Positions 45,820 through 58,571 are shown, counted from the first letter of the stretch. The stretch: DNA of 64,000 nucleotides from Ceratothoa steindachneri (GCA_963969495.1 OZ018325.1:202221223-202285222); one strand, 5' to 3'. The notes: a model not told the origin generated them from the letters alone. Program-made: numbers and translations.

Positions 45820-46528
45820 CAATGTTTCCAATTATTCATTGGAACCTCTAAGGTCTCTTCCCTAAATGGTAGCAGTTCAAGCTCCTGCTTAAGGATTACA
45901 ATCCCGATTGTATTGCTTTACAGGAGACTTGCTTGGGTACTCGCAGAGTACCCTACATTTATAGTTTTGTGGGATATCATAAGAACCCTGGAGAACCAAT
46001 TCATGTTTCTGCTGCCTTTGTTAATAACAGGGTTCCCCACAACTAGCTCTCTCTCAACACAGACCTGCAGGCGGTTGCTGTCCGCCTGTTTTTCAGTCGC
46101 CATTATTCGGTCTGTTTGCTGTATCTTCCTTCTGGTGAGGAAAGAGATACCGCTGTTTTAGCTACAAAGTTAGCTAATTTAATTTCTCTATTCCCTCCTC
46201 CCTTTTTATTAATTGGCGACTTTAATGCTCAACACCCCCTTTGGGGCGACGATGATAACAACCCTAGAGGAAATATAATTGAGAGATTTCTGGGCACTAA
46301 TGATATCTGCTTTCTTAACGATGGCAGCCACACATCATTTCACATCCAGACGAACAGCTTTGCATATGTGGACTTGTTTCTCTGTTCACTAAGCTGTAGA
46401 TCTGATTTTGACTGGGCAGTGGATCCTGAATTGCAAGGCAGTGATCACTTCCTCATTGTAATAACACCATGTACAGGTAGTCCTCCTCCACCACCTAGCA
46501 AAAGATGGAATACAAAAAAAGCAAACTA
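45820..46528 (+). pseudogene. LINE-1 ORF2: APE endonuclease
   Basis: Nicks target DNA to prime reverse transcription. Catalytic motifs in order: P-D-C-I-A-L-Q-E-T near 45915 (metal-binding Glu), L-L-I-G-D-F-N-A-Q-H-P-L-W-G near 46215, G-S-D-H-F-L-I near 46440. The central part needs frame changes near 45905 and 46110; 46116-46529 is open. The catalytic motifs are unaltered, so decay is recent relative to the arms or light. Confidence 0.8.
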
Positions 46529-49500
46529 GCCTAAGTTCAGGCACCTCTCGAGCCATGCTGGGTCCTTCCCTCATAAAGATATTGAAGTGGCTATTGATGA
46601 TATTCTAGCCCAAGTTATTCACGCCACTAATTCATCCATCCCGCTCTCCGGCTCAACTGCTCGTAGACCACAATTGCCTTGGTGGTCTGCTGAATGCTCA
46701 GAGAGTTGTCACTGAATGTAAACAGGTTTATCGACGTTACCATCGGTGCCCCACGATGGTAAAGAAACTTGCTCGTAACCGAGCAAGGGCAGCTTGGCGA
46801 CGCACCCTTCAACGAGCTCGAAAGACCTAGTTACATCGCATCAATATGTTGGCAGACCCCTGTAGACAAAATCTGGAAGAGAGTCAAAAAGCTATTGGGG
46901 AAATCCAATGGCTTTACACCTCCCCACATTGTTCATGCCAGAGAACTGTTGGGAGACTTTTCGAATATTTCCAATGTTTTGGCCGGATAGTTTGCTAATA
47001 ATTCAAGCCCAGACAACTATTCCATCCAATTCCAGCGCTTTAGGCTCGAACAGGAGCAACATCCTATCAACTTTATGGAGCCTAACATGGATAATGATCC
47101 TTATAACCGGCTCTTTTCTATCCATGAGCTCCATAATGCACTGAAGCACTGTGGATCCACTGCATCCGGATCGGATGGCATTTCCTATGATATGATTAGG
47201 AATATGCATCCATCCCTCCTCTCACATTTGCTGGACATCTATAACTTCATCTGGATTAGGGGCTGCTTCCCTTCTATGTGGAGGGAGGCTTTGGTTTTAC
47301 TTTTCCGAAAACCAGAAAAGGATGGGACGGAACCCACCCATTACCGCCCCATTGCCCTTACTAATTGTCCATGTAAATTGTTTGAGAGGATGATAAATAC
47401 AAGACTAGTCTGGTTTTTGGAGACAAACCATCTTATATCTCCCTCTCAATCAGGGTTTAGAAAAAAAATAGAGTACCATCGACCTGCTGGTTAGAATGGA
47501 GTCTTATATAAGAGATGCTTTTTCAAAGAGGCAACATTTTGTTGCTGTTTTCTTTGATATTGAGAAAGCATATGATACCACTTGAAGGCGTGGTATCCTT
47601 AAGAAACTACGTGTAAAAGTTGAACATGCCCTATCAGAGCCCGTAGAACAGGTTTAGGGTGTGCCACAGGGAAGTATCCTTAGTGCCACCTGCTTCTCTG
47701 TGGCAATCAATAGCATTATCGCAAATCTCTCAGCTGAGATTTCCTCAACTCTATATGTGGATGACTTAGCGCTTATCTGTTCATCGCCTAGACTTCCATT
47801 TGTCATACGTAAGCTACAGAAAGTTATAAATACCGTAGCTGATAATGTTTCTTCCAAGGGCTTCCGCTTCTCCGCAGTAAAGAACAAGGCTGTCCACTAT
47901 TACAATCATAGATCGGTGACATGAGACCTTCCCTATTTGTCACTCTATGGTGTTTCTGTCACCATTGAGCCCCATTTGAGATTTCTAGGGGTGATCTTTG
48001 ATTTGAGGCTTTCTTTGAGGCCTCATTTGGACGCTTTGAAAAGTATTGTCTGAAGAGAATGGACATAATGAAATTACTGGCACACACTTCTTGGGGAAGT
48101 GATCGACGCACCCTGTGGCTTCTGTATTTAGCATTGGTCCAGTCAAAGCTGGACTATATGTCACAGGTGTACTCCTCTGCCTCGCCGTCCATCCTTGAAA
48201 AATTAAATAGGGGGCGTAACCAGAGTGTGCGCCTGGCTTCTGGAGCCTTCAAGTCCTTCCCTGTGTGGAGAACGGGGCTCTTCCTCTTCCTTTTCACAGG
48301 CTCAAGTCTAACCTCAAATATCTTTTTTAGACTTGAGCAATTACTATGGTCGCCAGTATATGAGTATACGTTCAATTTGCGAACAATGGCTTCATATGAT
48401 AGATTTCCATCCCTGGCTCGCCACTTTGCTCTGCGCATGACCGAGCACACAGGACGTCTAAGGGAGTTTTCTGTTATTCTTTTTTCATTACCAAAGATTC
48501 CCCCATGTTTTATACCACCTGTAGTGGTATGCAAGGGGCTTACTGGTGGGCCAAAGGATCAGTTCTTGCCTATAGCCTTGAGAACCATGTATGATCAACA
48601 CTCTTCCTACCATCGGCCTAGCACCTTTTTGTTCACCAACGGGTCCAAGTCATCAGGCGGAGTTGGAGCTACTGCTGTCTTCCCATCTCAGACCGCATTG
48701 TTCGCCTACCAAGTGCAGCTTTTGTTTTCCTAGCAGAACTTGTTGCCATTCTTGCTGCACTCTTTGTTATTGCTCCTATGCCATCTGGTTGTCTTACGAT
48801 TTTCTCTGACTCCCTTAGTTCTCTGGAGGCACTGAGTACTTTTGGTCCTAGCCATCCACTGGTTTCCAAGATCCACGCGATGGCTTTTTCATTTTTCTCC
48901 TATTCATAAGATTTCTTTTTGTTGGGTGCCCAGTCACGGAGGCATCCCAGGTAATGAAAGGGCGGATGCTGCGGCCAAGGAGGCGGCGTCATTGAGGATA
49001 CCCCTATCAGCCCCAGTCCCACTTCGTGATGTCGATCCCCTCATCACCGAATATGTAGTCGGCTTATGGCAGAAGATGTGGGATGAGCTTCCTCCCACCA
49101 AGCTTCATTCCATAAAACTTTCGGTCCTTTCATGGCCACGTACCATGAGACCACGTAGACTGGAGGTTACCTTGTGCCGACTGAGGATAGGTCATTACCT
49201 CCTTACTCATGGGCACTTGATGAATCGGCAGCCCCCACCTTTGTGCATCCTGTGCGTGGTGCAGCTCTCTATCCTTCAAATGTTTGCCCAGTGTCTCCTC
49301 TTTTGAAAAATCTTGGGATTAGGGTCTTCTCTTTTATTAATGGGCAGATGGCCCCCTAACAGGTTCTGCGGGGCATCTTGTCTGAGACTCATGTCTCTCT
49401 TAGTGTGAATAGAATTTTTAAATTTTTAGAAGAATCTAATCTTTTAGCCAAAATTTAATATATTGTTTCATGATTTTATATTCTCTGTTCTTGTATCTAT

Positions 49501-49551
49501 TGTTGATCCATCTTATAGTTTATGTTTTTATCCTTTGTTGAGTTCTTAAAT
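46529..49551 (+). pseudogene. LINE-1 ORF2: RT, RNase H and C-terminal knuckle
   Basis: RT motifs in order: G-S-D-G-I-S-Y-D-M-I near 47170, H-Y-R-P-I-A-L-T-N-C near 47340, S-Q-S-G-F-R-K near 47450, F-F-D-I-E-K-A-Y-D near 47550 (catalytic Asp), G-V-P-Q-G-S-I-L-S-A near 47660, T-L-Y-V-D-D-L-A-L near 47755 (intact Y-V-D-D). Open pieces are 47075-47494, 47661-47924 and 48059-48733. RNase H runs about 48600-49010: L-F-T-N-G-S-K-S-S-G-G-V-G-A, then W-V-P-S-H-G-G-I-P-G-N-E-R-A-D. A C-terminal C-I-L-C knuckle lies near 49245. The 3' UTR is about 200 bases. Confidence 0.85.
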
Positions 49552-49824
49552 GGATAAGAAAAAAATCGATCAGAGAATATATGAGTCCTTTTAGTAGTGT
49601 GTGAATGATTGGAAAATCTATTGAAAGACGAATTTATTTAGTGTGTAGGAGAAGACCTACTAATCCCCATTTTCTTTGGTCAGGTCTGATTTCTAAGATA
49701 CACTCGATTTTTATTACAGCATATTTTCCCAAAATGGCGCTATCATCCAAGCGTATATGGGCTTTGTTTTTTGCCACAGCTGGTCATGGTTTACCTTAAA
49801 TGACTAGTTATCTTTTCTCTTTTC

Positions 49825-49826
49825 AG
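49825..49826 (+). other. Possible 3' splice site before the A' gene
   Basis: CTTTTCTCTTTTCAG|GTTTAG, a pyrimidine tract plus AG some 20 bases before the first ATG, fits an intron acceptor. The upstream exon is not identified. Confidence 0.3.
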
Positions 49827-49844
49827 GTTTAGTTGAGCAGTACG

Positions 49845-51518
49845 ATGGATCGGAAGTGTAAGAACCATCCTAACAAATTTTGTTTCATATGCGGAGACGT
49901 GATTCTTCCAGACCGTCAAGTGAAAATCACAGATTTTGTGAAGAAGGCTTATTACGCTTATTTTGGAGTCAAACTAGGGGACCAGGATAAGGCATTTGCT
50001 CCCCATATCTGCTGAAAAACATGTGTTGAGCACTTACGGGATTGGAGGAATAGGAAAAAAAAAGTATGCCATTTGGTGTCCCAATGGTGTGGAGGGAAGG
50101 GAAAGATCACGTTACCGACTGCTACTTCTGCATGAAAAATTTAAAAGGCATCAATCGCAAGAAAAACTACCATGTTCAATACCCTGATGTTCCTTCTGCC
50201 ATAAAGCTAATCCCCCAGAGACCAAGTGTTCCTGTTCCTGGGCCAAATGTCATCATGGAATCTAGTTCCGATTCCGAATCTACTGACATGACTGATACAT
50301 GTGAGTGTGGTGCATACGAGCCAAAAGAGGATGACCGATCAGTGCCATTGACCCACGCCGAACTCAATGACTTGACACGAGACCTGAACCTATCTAAGGA
50401 GTCTGCCCAGCTGCTGGGTTTTCGTCTTCGAGAGAAACATCTACTTGCCCCAGGAACAACGTTCTATTGGTATCGGAAACGCGAAAGCGAATTCAGAAAA
50501 TTATTTATGTTCGATGAAGCGCCTTCACTGATCTACTGTAACAATATTGCTGAACTGATGAAATTAATGGGTATGAAGTATGTTACCAAGGAATGGAGAC
50601 TTTTTATTGACTCATCTAACAGAAGTCTCAAGGCAGTTCTTCTGAATAACGGAAATAAGGTTTCATCAATCCCTGTTGGACACTTGGCTGAAATAAAAGA
50701 ATCCCACAACAGCATGGAACGTCTGTTGTCCGCTCTTAATTACCATGAAAATAAATGGTTGATTTGTGTAGATCTTAAAGTTGTTAGACTCATCCTAGGA
50801 ATTCAAGGTGGGTACACAAAGTATCCATGCTTTTTGTGCTTGTGAGATAGTCGGGCTGACGACCAGCATTATGTCAGACAAGAGTGGCCATCAAGACAAG
50901 GATTAGAACACAGGTCACACAATGTTCTGTCCCACCCTTTGGTTAAACCGAACAAGGTATTACTTCCACCCTACACATCAAACTCGGCCTAATGAAGAAG
51001 TTTGTAAAAGCACTGGACAGGGATGGTGGAGGATTTGCCTTCCTCCACCACAAATTCAAACGAATCAGCATAGAGAAGCTTAAGGCAGGTATATTTGATG
51101 GTCCTCAGATAAGAGAACTCATAAAAGACTCTAGTTTGGATGATTCATTAAATCTTACTGAACTCTCCGCCTGGCTGTCCCTTGAGTTAGTTATTGCAAA
51201 CTTTCTTGGTAACCACAGAAGTCCTCAGTACCAGATGATGGTTGATGACTTAATGGAGAATTTACGCAAACTTGGTGCGCGTATGTCAGTGAAAATGCAC
51301 TTTCTTCGATCCCATCTGGACTATTTTCCAGAACATTGCAGAGGCTTCAGTGAAGAACAGGGTGAGCGCTTTCACCAAGACACCCGTGTCATGGAGGACG
51401 CTATCAAGGTCAATGGGATGTGAACTTTCTGGCTGACTACTGTTGGTGCCTTATGAGAGATGTGGTGTCTGCTCGGCCCAATCGGAGGTCACTGAAGATA
51501 CCATTCATCCATGAGTAG
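49845..51518 (+). pseudogene. Cys-rich RNase H-like protein of arm A'
   Basis: Start ATG 49845 (M-D-R-K-C-K-N-H-P-N-K-F-C-F-I-C-G). N-terminal cysteine pairs: C-F-I-C, a C-C-K-T-C-V-E-H-L-R segment (its second Cys is TGA at 50013) and D-C-Y-F-C. A charged linker follows with C-E-C-G. The core is W-R-L-F-I-D-S-S-N-R-S near 50600, L-I-C-V-D-L-K-V-V near 50760, K-Y-P-C-F-L-C near 50820, and E-E-Q-G-E-R-F-H-Q-D near 51355. This Asp...Asp...CxxC...Glu spacing looks like an RNase H/DDE transposase fold. Mutations: TGA at 50013, indel in an A9 run at about 50058, TGA for Trp at 50843, shifts near 50968 and 51400. The family recurs in arthropod genomes as uncharacterised protein; the transposase role is inference. 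Confidence 0.6.
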
Positions 51519-52735
51519 CTTATTTTGTGCATTGTACTATTCATGCTATCTAGTAAAAATATTCTGTAAGCCTTCTGTGAGTAAATCGGTCCAATATTTG
51601 CTACTATGTGTTTCATTCACAACAAATATTTGGAAATATAGGAGTTTTTGGTATGTGCTCATATTTCAAAAACCTGACCTGATTGGGTAAAATGAGCATC
51701 ATTTTCAGATTTAGTGCAAAAACTGAACTAATATTAGGTATTATATATTTGACCTTGAAAACAACGCAGACCATGTAATATATCGCTTTGAATTGAACTA
51801 ATAAAGAACAATAAATGTATATTTTTGTGGGAATCGAATTTTTCCCAGCAAAGCGCCTGTGAAAAAATAGGCATTTAGGGACTAAAATAAAAGATTTTCA
51901 ATGAAAGGCTTTATGAGGAATAATTATTTTCCATAAAAGAGAGAGAGAAAAAAAAGAAAAGAGAATAAGATATAGCTCTGGAATGACAAGAGCACCACTA
52001 AGAATTGGGACTCTGTTTTCTTAGAGGTACTCATTTGCAGAAGAGCTAAATCTCAATATCAAGACTGTTCTTAATAAACCTCTTAATAAATAGGGCCCTA
52101 AAGACAGCGAAAGCTTTCGCTATTCCTGGTAATTGTATGTAAATCGTTTAATCCTTAATTTTTTTTGTAATATAAATAAATTAGATTTTCCACGTTTTAT
52201 CATTATTCCCTCCAACTTGAAAGTACTCTTATTCAATCCAAACTGAGGCTTTCAAAATTAAATTCTAATCGAATTACTATCTCTTTCGTTGAGTCTAATA
52301 TCTATCTCTAGTTTCCTAATTTTGATTTCTCTTCTAATAAATGTCATCTACCATAATTTAACTGATCCTTTACCATATTTTCTCACGAAAATATAATTTA
52401 AAATCTTTGGCATAGCGTCTGATTTCTGCTCTTCATTGCACAACTTTGGCACCTCAATCTCAATGGAGGTGCCAAGTATGAATTCTATTGATTTACGCCA
52501 GACATATTTACAAGATATTAATTTGAAGAATGAAAGAATTTCCTAAACTATTACCATAAATAAATGTTGCCATTTATAAATTTAATTTTCTGACATCCAC
52601 AAGAAATGCGACCTTTTTTAATTGTAACAATTAGTCTTGAATAGAAATAATCGAAAGCAGGATTGTTGTTATACCAGCCTAGTCTACTAAACCCGAAGCC
52701 TAGGTTTTAGCCTAACCTAGGACTTGTATTTCGAC

Positions 52736-53200
52736 CTTCTCCTTCCCTTTTCCGCGCATCTTCATGTGTCCCCCCCCCCCTCCTCTCATCCGCCGTCCCT
52801 TCCCCTTCCCACCTCCCTCTCTTTCCATTTCCCTTTCTATTTCCCATTCTATGGTCTTTCTCTTCCCATTTCCATTGCCCTTTCTCTTTCTCTCTATTCC
52901 CACGTTCTCTTCACCTTTACTATCTACCTTCTCTTTCTAGCCGTCTTTATTCACATTCTCTCGCTCTCTTTTTCTCTATATTTACCCCCTCCCTTTACAT
53001 ATCTTTTATCACCCTCTTTCTCTCTTCATTCCTCTCACATTCTCTCTTCACCCCTCTCTTTCCCTCTCTCTTTCTCCTTTCATCGCTCTCACATTTTATC
53101 TTCACCCCTCCCTCTCCCTCTCCTTTTCCCTCTCTAATCTCCCTTCTCACTCTTCATCCTCCTCTCTCACTCTTCATCCTCCTCTCTCTTTCTCCTGATT
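52736..53200. repeat. CT-rich tract of arm A'
   Basis: Complement of the GA tract at 3290-3745. Confidence 0.8.
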
Positions 53201-54843
53201 TTTAGTGACCTTGAGGAAGCCTAATTTCTTATGTGACTTTATCTCATCAAACAAGATATCTTTTTTTAGCAGAACTGAGCTTAGCCAAGGGGATTCGAAC
53301 AGTTCAGGCTACTGCCCTCTTCTATGGGAGTGTATTCATTGGATGCGATGATGGGTTTCATTTGATTGATACCTCATATCTCCCTCTCGTTTTCATTCAA
53401 ACTTAATCTCTACTCACTTTCAACTTTCCCTCCATAACAACCTTGTACAGTTGCGATTATTAATCGTCCAATCTGCCATCCCACCAACAGATATTTCGAT
53501 GAGTTTGGGTTTGGTCAATTTCTGAGTATGACCTTCTCTAACCCCTCGGCAACCTTACTTATTCTGGCAAAATTCAACATCACCTAGCTTAATTCCTCTC
53601 ATCTGCGACTTCTTGACATTTTTCAACTTTCCTCTCCCTCCCAATCTATATCATCCACTAATCACACCTAACTATTATACCTATTCACATCCTCCTTCTA
53701 AGTTCCTGCATTGACCATAACTAACCCATTAATACCTACTTATTAACGCCTACATATCCAGTTTTGTTTCTAACATCCTCTTTCCCTTAACACTGGCATA
53801 ATCTCTGCCATTTAACTTTATTATCGTCTGCTCTCATCCATTAACCTCAAACGTATTGCCTGGCATCTTACCTCACTCCTTCCTAGACTCTGCTATTGAC
53901 TCTACTGACGTCAACGTGACTCTCCTCCTGCCTCAATCTTCACTCCCCGAAACCGGATATGTTGGTCTGAACTACGATTTTGAATGACAAAAATCACAGA
54001 CCATCATGTGAAAAATAACTTCAGGCTACACGAATGCATCGTGCAGAGGCAGAAACAGCCTCCGTAGCCTTTTCCTTTGTTACGCAATCCTACACTACCC
54101 TCTTAAATTCCGTCCAGGATGTTCGCATCAACAGAATCCTGAAGAAAACAAAAGAAAACATCACACCTTGCCCAGGCAAGCTTGCTAATTTCCATGATCA
54201 GCTAAATTCGCAGTCTTTAAGCAGATTTCTCCTGTTGAATTATTTGCATTCTTCTCTGGCAAGATGGTCCATACTAGTTCTCCCATATCCTCTGCCTCTC
54301 CATTTTTCTCACAAGCCTGAGCTTCTGTTTATTGCCCCAGTCGTGTCTCACGAAGAATGAATTATCCCATCTCTTAGAAAAAGACTTGTTCACCCCTAGA
54401 CTCATTCCCTCCGTCTTTACCGTCAATTCCTCCTTGTTCTTCTTCTTTACCTCTCTGATATTTATAGAATTCCAATTTTTCTGTAAGTGCATTTGACTTT
54501 CAACACGCTGTTGTTTTCTCTATCCTAAAAAATCTAAACCTGAACCCACACAACACGTTCAGCTACCGCCCAATCTCTCAACTAGCATTGATCTCAAATG
54601 TCCTTCTGTACTATTCTAATGATGTTGAGACTTTCAATTTGGTTTTAAGCTAAGACCCAGCACTGAATTATTTCTCTTATTTATCATACATGGAATTAAA
54701 CCGCTTTTTTGAGAGTTCAACGCACCGGTATATGTGCGTTTTAGTGTTGTGTAATGTAATATTTCACTTTAGGGGGGCACTGATTGGCTTTATGGCCAAT
54801 CACGGCGTTTTATTTTTTCTTATCTTGTTATCTTGTTTCTAGC

Positions 54844-55786
54844 GGGAGTACAGGGGGACCTTTGAGGGACCATATTCTCCAAAAGAAGTGACAGGACTGT
54901 TGATGGAGGGCGCAATGTTTATACCAGAATAAACGCGCAAAAGGGACTTTAAATGAGTAAAATGAATAGAAATGATTAGAATAATAATAAAAGTGTTTAA
55001 AATAAAAGTGACTAAATAACCTAAAATAAAGTGATTATAATATTGTGACTAAAGTGATTTAAGCGAATTCACTAATTAAAGTGATTATAATAATGGAAAA
55101 ATGGCTAAATATCTAAATAAAAGTGAACGAAGTAATGTGATCAATTATAAAATAACTAGACTAACATAGTGATTTGTAAATATTTGTTGTATATTACCAT
55201 GCTAACTATATAAACCCCAAAATATAAAAAGTTTAACTCATATAGTAGATATATCAAATATCAAGACAACTCAAAAATATGTAAATAACTAACTATAAAC
55301 CTATGAAAATAAATATTTCATTTTAACATGTATCCCCATATCATACTCCCGACATATCGGCGTCATCGAGTTGACCGCCGTTAAAAGAAGCACGTTTTCA
55401 TACTTATTTTTTCCTTTGCCTCCTTTGCCGTAAAACTTGATCGAAGCGACAAATAGTCAGACTTTAACTTTAACTTTATTATTAGAAAGATCAAAGTTTT
55501 GGGACTCCCCCTTCCCCCCACACACACTCTCGTGGGTTGAGGTACTAGAGAAATGGAAGGAATGAAAATTTGTTAAAGGTTAAATACAGTAGAAGGTATG
55601 CATTTGATGGAGGTCGGACTAGTAAACTCTACAAAAATTACAATTACATTTTGGATAAATATTAAATTGATTATTGTATATTATTGTTGTCCCGTTGATT
55701 ATTAAAATGTTTTTACAACGATAATTTACTGAGCATTTCAATTTTATATGTTTCTTGTAGCGCTTAGTTTGCCCTTAGAAATTTCC
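54844..55786. other. AT-rich stretch, diffuse AAAGTGA repeats
   Basis: Between about 54950 and 55150, variants of AATAAAAGTGACTAAAT and TAAAGTGATTATAAT recur, a diffuse old minisatellite. No gene. Confidence 0.4.
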
Positions 55787-55812
55787 CACGTGGGCAAATG
55801 TTTGCCCACGTG
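55787..55812. repeat. Perfect 12-bp inverted repeat around CACGTG
   Basis: CACGTGGGCAAA, TG, TTTGCCCACGTG. Each half contains an E-box. It lies about 25 bases before the readable start of LINE-2. Confidence 0.8.
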
Positions 55813-55837
55813 CATAAGATAACAGAACCGGGGACAT

Positions 55838-56440
55838 TGGCAGAGACGCTGAACCAACTTCTGGAAAAGAACGGAGTCAGGAAAATCTGGTTCCCCACAA
55901 CCTTCCTTCGACATTAATATACGGCGTAACAGACGGAAAAACGCTTCAGATAAAAAATATGTTAGAGGTGGGGGCCACAGTGGTTGAGGAAGAAGCAGAA
56001 GAAGATACTGACGGATCTAATGAAGAGAAAGAAACTCACAAATCTGAAAAAGTGCAAGAAAGAAAGAAAAAAAACCCCTACAAATGAAGAAAAGTCAAAC
56101 CAAACAAGTACACACCGAAACGGAATCACAATCAGAAACTTACTCAGAATCAGGAACATAAAATGAAGAAGGCTGTCGTTGTGAAGCTAAAGACTTCAAA
56201 CTAAAGATCTTCGTACACGAAGCAGACCCCTTGCCAAAAGGAACAAAAATATAGGATATTAAAAAAGGAATAGAAAGAGGAACATGTAAGTGGAACTATG
56301 TCACCGATCACGACGAAAAAGCAATAGAAGAGAAGCGAATTAGAATCTACCCCCAGGACAGGAAAATAATAAAAAAGGACACATTCGAAAGGATAGAAAA
56401 TACAAAATGGAAGAACCCCCAAATAAAAAGCAAGTAGGTA
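55838..56440 (+). pseudogene. LINE-2 ORF1 remnant
   Basis: Lysine/glutamate-rich frame with stops. Near 56200 it reads L-K-I-F-V-H-E-A-D-P-L-P-K-G-T and near 56320 K-R-I-R-I-Y-P-Q-D-R-K. Position before the endonuclease is the main argument for ORF1; no zinc knuckle is seen. Confidence 0.4.
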
Positions 56441-56473
56441 CAAAAGAAAATATAATAAATTATAGATAACACG

Positions 56474-57300
56474 ATGAAAAAGCTAAAGATCGTTCACATT
56501 AACACCGACGGCTAAAAAAACAAAAGCATACAATATAGAAATATTTTTAGAATTCTAGATCCTGACGTGATCACAATTTCGGAACATGGAATAAAAAATG
56601 AAGAAACAATGAAAATCTTCAACTATCATATAATAAAAAAGAATCCCACCCGGGAAAGGTACGATGGTACGGTTATCACAATAGAACGAAACTTTCAAGC
56701 ACACAAGAGCACGAAGTGGACGAGTCCTATTTTGCTGGACGTACTCTGCAATCACGCTAGCGTCGGCCTACCAACTGCCTCGACGCTCGTACATTCCGGT
56801 TCACTCAATAATGTAGCTATTCAATAAGAATAATCCCACGATACTACCTGGGTCCATGAATGCCAGAATATCCGAATCAGGCTACCAGACTTAAAACAAC
56901 GCAGGAAAGAATCTAGAGCTATTAATTGAGAAAAACATATTAAAAAGTGTAGGACCGGAATTCCCAACTTACATTACAGTAAGATATTCATCCAAACTGG
57001 ATATAGTGTTGATAGACAATAACTTTCCATACAATGTGTATATGGAACCTGCTCCCATACCTTGCAGCGACCATATTGAAATCCTGGTGACCATCAACCA
57101 GAATCCAATACAGGTCCCAATTAAACCCTGAAAAGCATACAGACTTGCAAATTGAGAAAGATATACACAAATACTAGAAGGATACAACCAACCAGACCTA
57201 GATTGAAAAAAGCTACGAAGAATTGGAAAACATAACCGAAACACTAATTGAGCACATAAAGAAAGCAGACGAAAAAAGCATACCTAAGATCAAGTAAAGG
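56474..57300 (+). pseudogene. LINE-2 APE endonuclease remnant
   Basis: M-K-K-L-K-I-V-H-I-N-T-D-G at the start fits the first APE motif; D-P-D-V-I-T-I-S-E-H near 56565 replaces the usual Q-E-T; C-S-D-H-I-E-I near 57065 is the S-D-H box. Intervening sequence is shifted. Confidence 0.55.
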
Positions 57301-57608
57301 GAGGGGAGGAAAGGGAAAGCTAAAAAGATAAAAGAAATACTCAGGAATCAGTCAGTCTGGAACAACAGGAAGAAACATAGAATCACTTTATTAAGAAGAT
57401 AAAAAACACCAAAGATCCAAACGAAGCTTGGAAAATGCTAAAAATAATACAAGATCGGCCACCAAGAAAGCCAATAAAAATAACAGACGAAGAAAACGTG
57501 TTCTTAAGAAGCGAAGCAGCAATAGAAGAAAAAATCAGGGAACATTGGAGCAAGATATACACTATATAAGAAAGGGAAAATCAAGGATACGATAGAGAAA
57601 AAGAAATA

Positions 57609-58550
57609 ATGGTAAACGGAAGTATAAAAATAAACAGAGAAAGAATAACACCGGAGAATAGAGTACACAAACGCACTTACGAACAAGCAGGACTCCGAAC
57701 CACGATCACGTTGGACGAAGTAAAAGCGCTATCAGATCCTTCACACAAAAAAAACCCCGGAAAGACTGGATTAACAAAGCGCAATTACGAAAAGGCTCCA
57801 GAAAACATAATAAAAATTAGTACAGATATCTCCAATGCATACCTGAATATAGGAGCTTTCCCGAAAATTGTCAAGGTGGCGAAGATGATTTTTCTGCCAA
57901 AACCAGGAAAACCGTTGGACGTAGCCTCAAGTTACAGACCAATTTGGCTACTGAACTTTCTGGGAAAGACCTTTGAAAAAATACTTAAAAGGCTGACCAA
58001 ACATCTAGAAGAAACAGGAAAATTTAACAAACATCAATACGGGTACAGAAAAGAACGAGACTCGACAATGGCTCTCGCAATAATTACCGAAAAAATCGCG
58101 CAAGCCAGATCTGACAGAGGGTATGTGGACATGGTACTCCGTGATGTCGAGAAGGCCTTCGACAAGGTATAGGTCTAAGAACTAAAATATAAACTCCTAT
58201 CATCGATCTCGGCATCCGGATGGAGAGAATCCTGTATTCCAGCTACAGACAGGGGTTCCACAGGGGACATGTCTGAGTCCCGCCCTATATTAATATATAC
58301 AGCCGATCTTCCACCACCAATAACACCAGGTTGTATGAACATACAATATGCGGATAATATCAGCCAGGTGGTCTCCACAAGAGCCACAGATCCCAGATGA
58401 CAAGCTAGGACAGCAAAACGAGAGATAAAAAACATCAACGAATACTCAAAGATGTGGAAAATAAAAACCAATTCAAATAAATTCAAAATCATTTCAATAA
58501 GCCGCTTCAAAAAAGTTCAGATAAACATCGACGGCATAGAATATGAATAT
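57609..58550 (+). pseudogene. LINE-2 reverse transcriptase
   Basis: Open for 187 codons (57609-58172): N-P-G-K-T-G-L-T-K, F-L-P-K-P-G-K-P, S-S-Y-R-P-I-W-L-L, H-Q-Y-G-Y-R-K-E-R and R-D-V-E-K-A-F-D-K-V with the first catalytic Asp. A stop follows at once. The catalytic Y-A-D-D box reads Y-A-D-N-I near 58350, so the second Asp is lost. Inactive. Confidence 0.8.
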
Positions 58551-58571
58551 GCCAAAGAAGAAAAAGTGTTG

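Larger units (their letters stand above)
43606..49551 (+). mobile_element. LINE-1: I/Jockey-type non-LTR retrotransposon
   Basis: About 5.9 kb with a tandem-repeated 5' UTR, a zinc-knuckle ORF1, and ORF2 with APE endonuclease, RT and RNase H. The domain set places it in the I-like group, since RNase H is present. It begins directly at the end of arm B' and ends at the start of arm A'. No target duplication was found. All domains carry a few stops or shifts, but the order is complete. Confidence 0.85.
49552..54843 (+). repeat. Inverted-repeat arm A (right copy)
   Basis: Reverse complement of 1624-5300. It differs in holding about 2.1 kb (49661-51777) with the zinc-finger pseudogene, absent from the left copy. 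The first 109 bases (49552-49660) are the RTE-type LINE fragment also seen at 5178-5300. The outer end is AACAAGATAACAAG...CTAGC near 54843. The CT-rich tract is at 52736-53200. From 51520 to 54843 no gene is supported. Confidence 0.85.

Noticed and set aside
50013..50015. TGA at a conserved Cys position in the A' gene, as selenocysteine
   Set aside because: The gene also has a second TGA (for Trp) and frameshifts, so a plain nonsense mutation is far likelier.
49552..54843. GATAAGAAAAAA at both ends of the right A copy as terminal inverted repeats
   Set aside because: Short, A-rich and not kept in the left copy.
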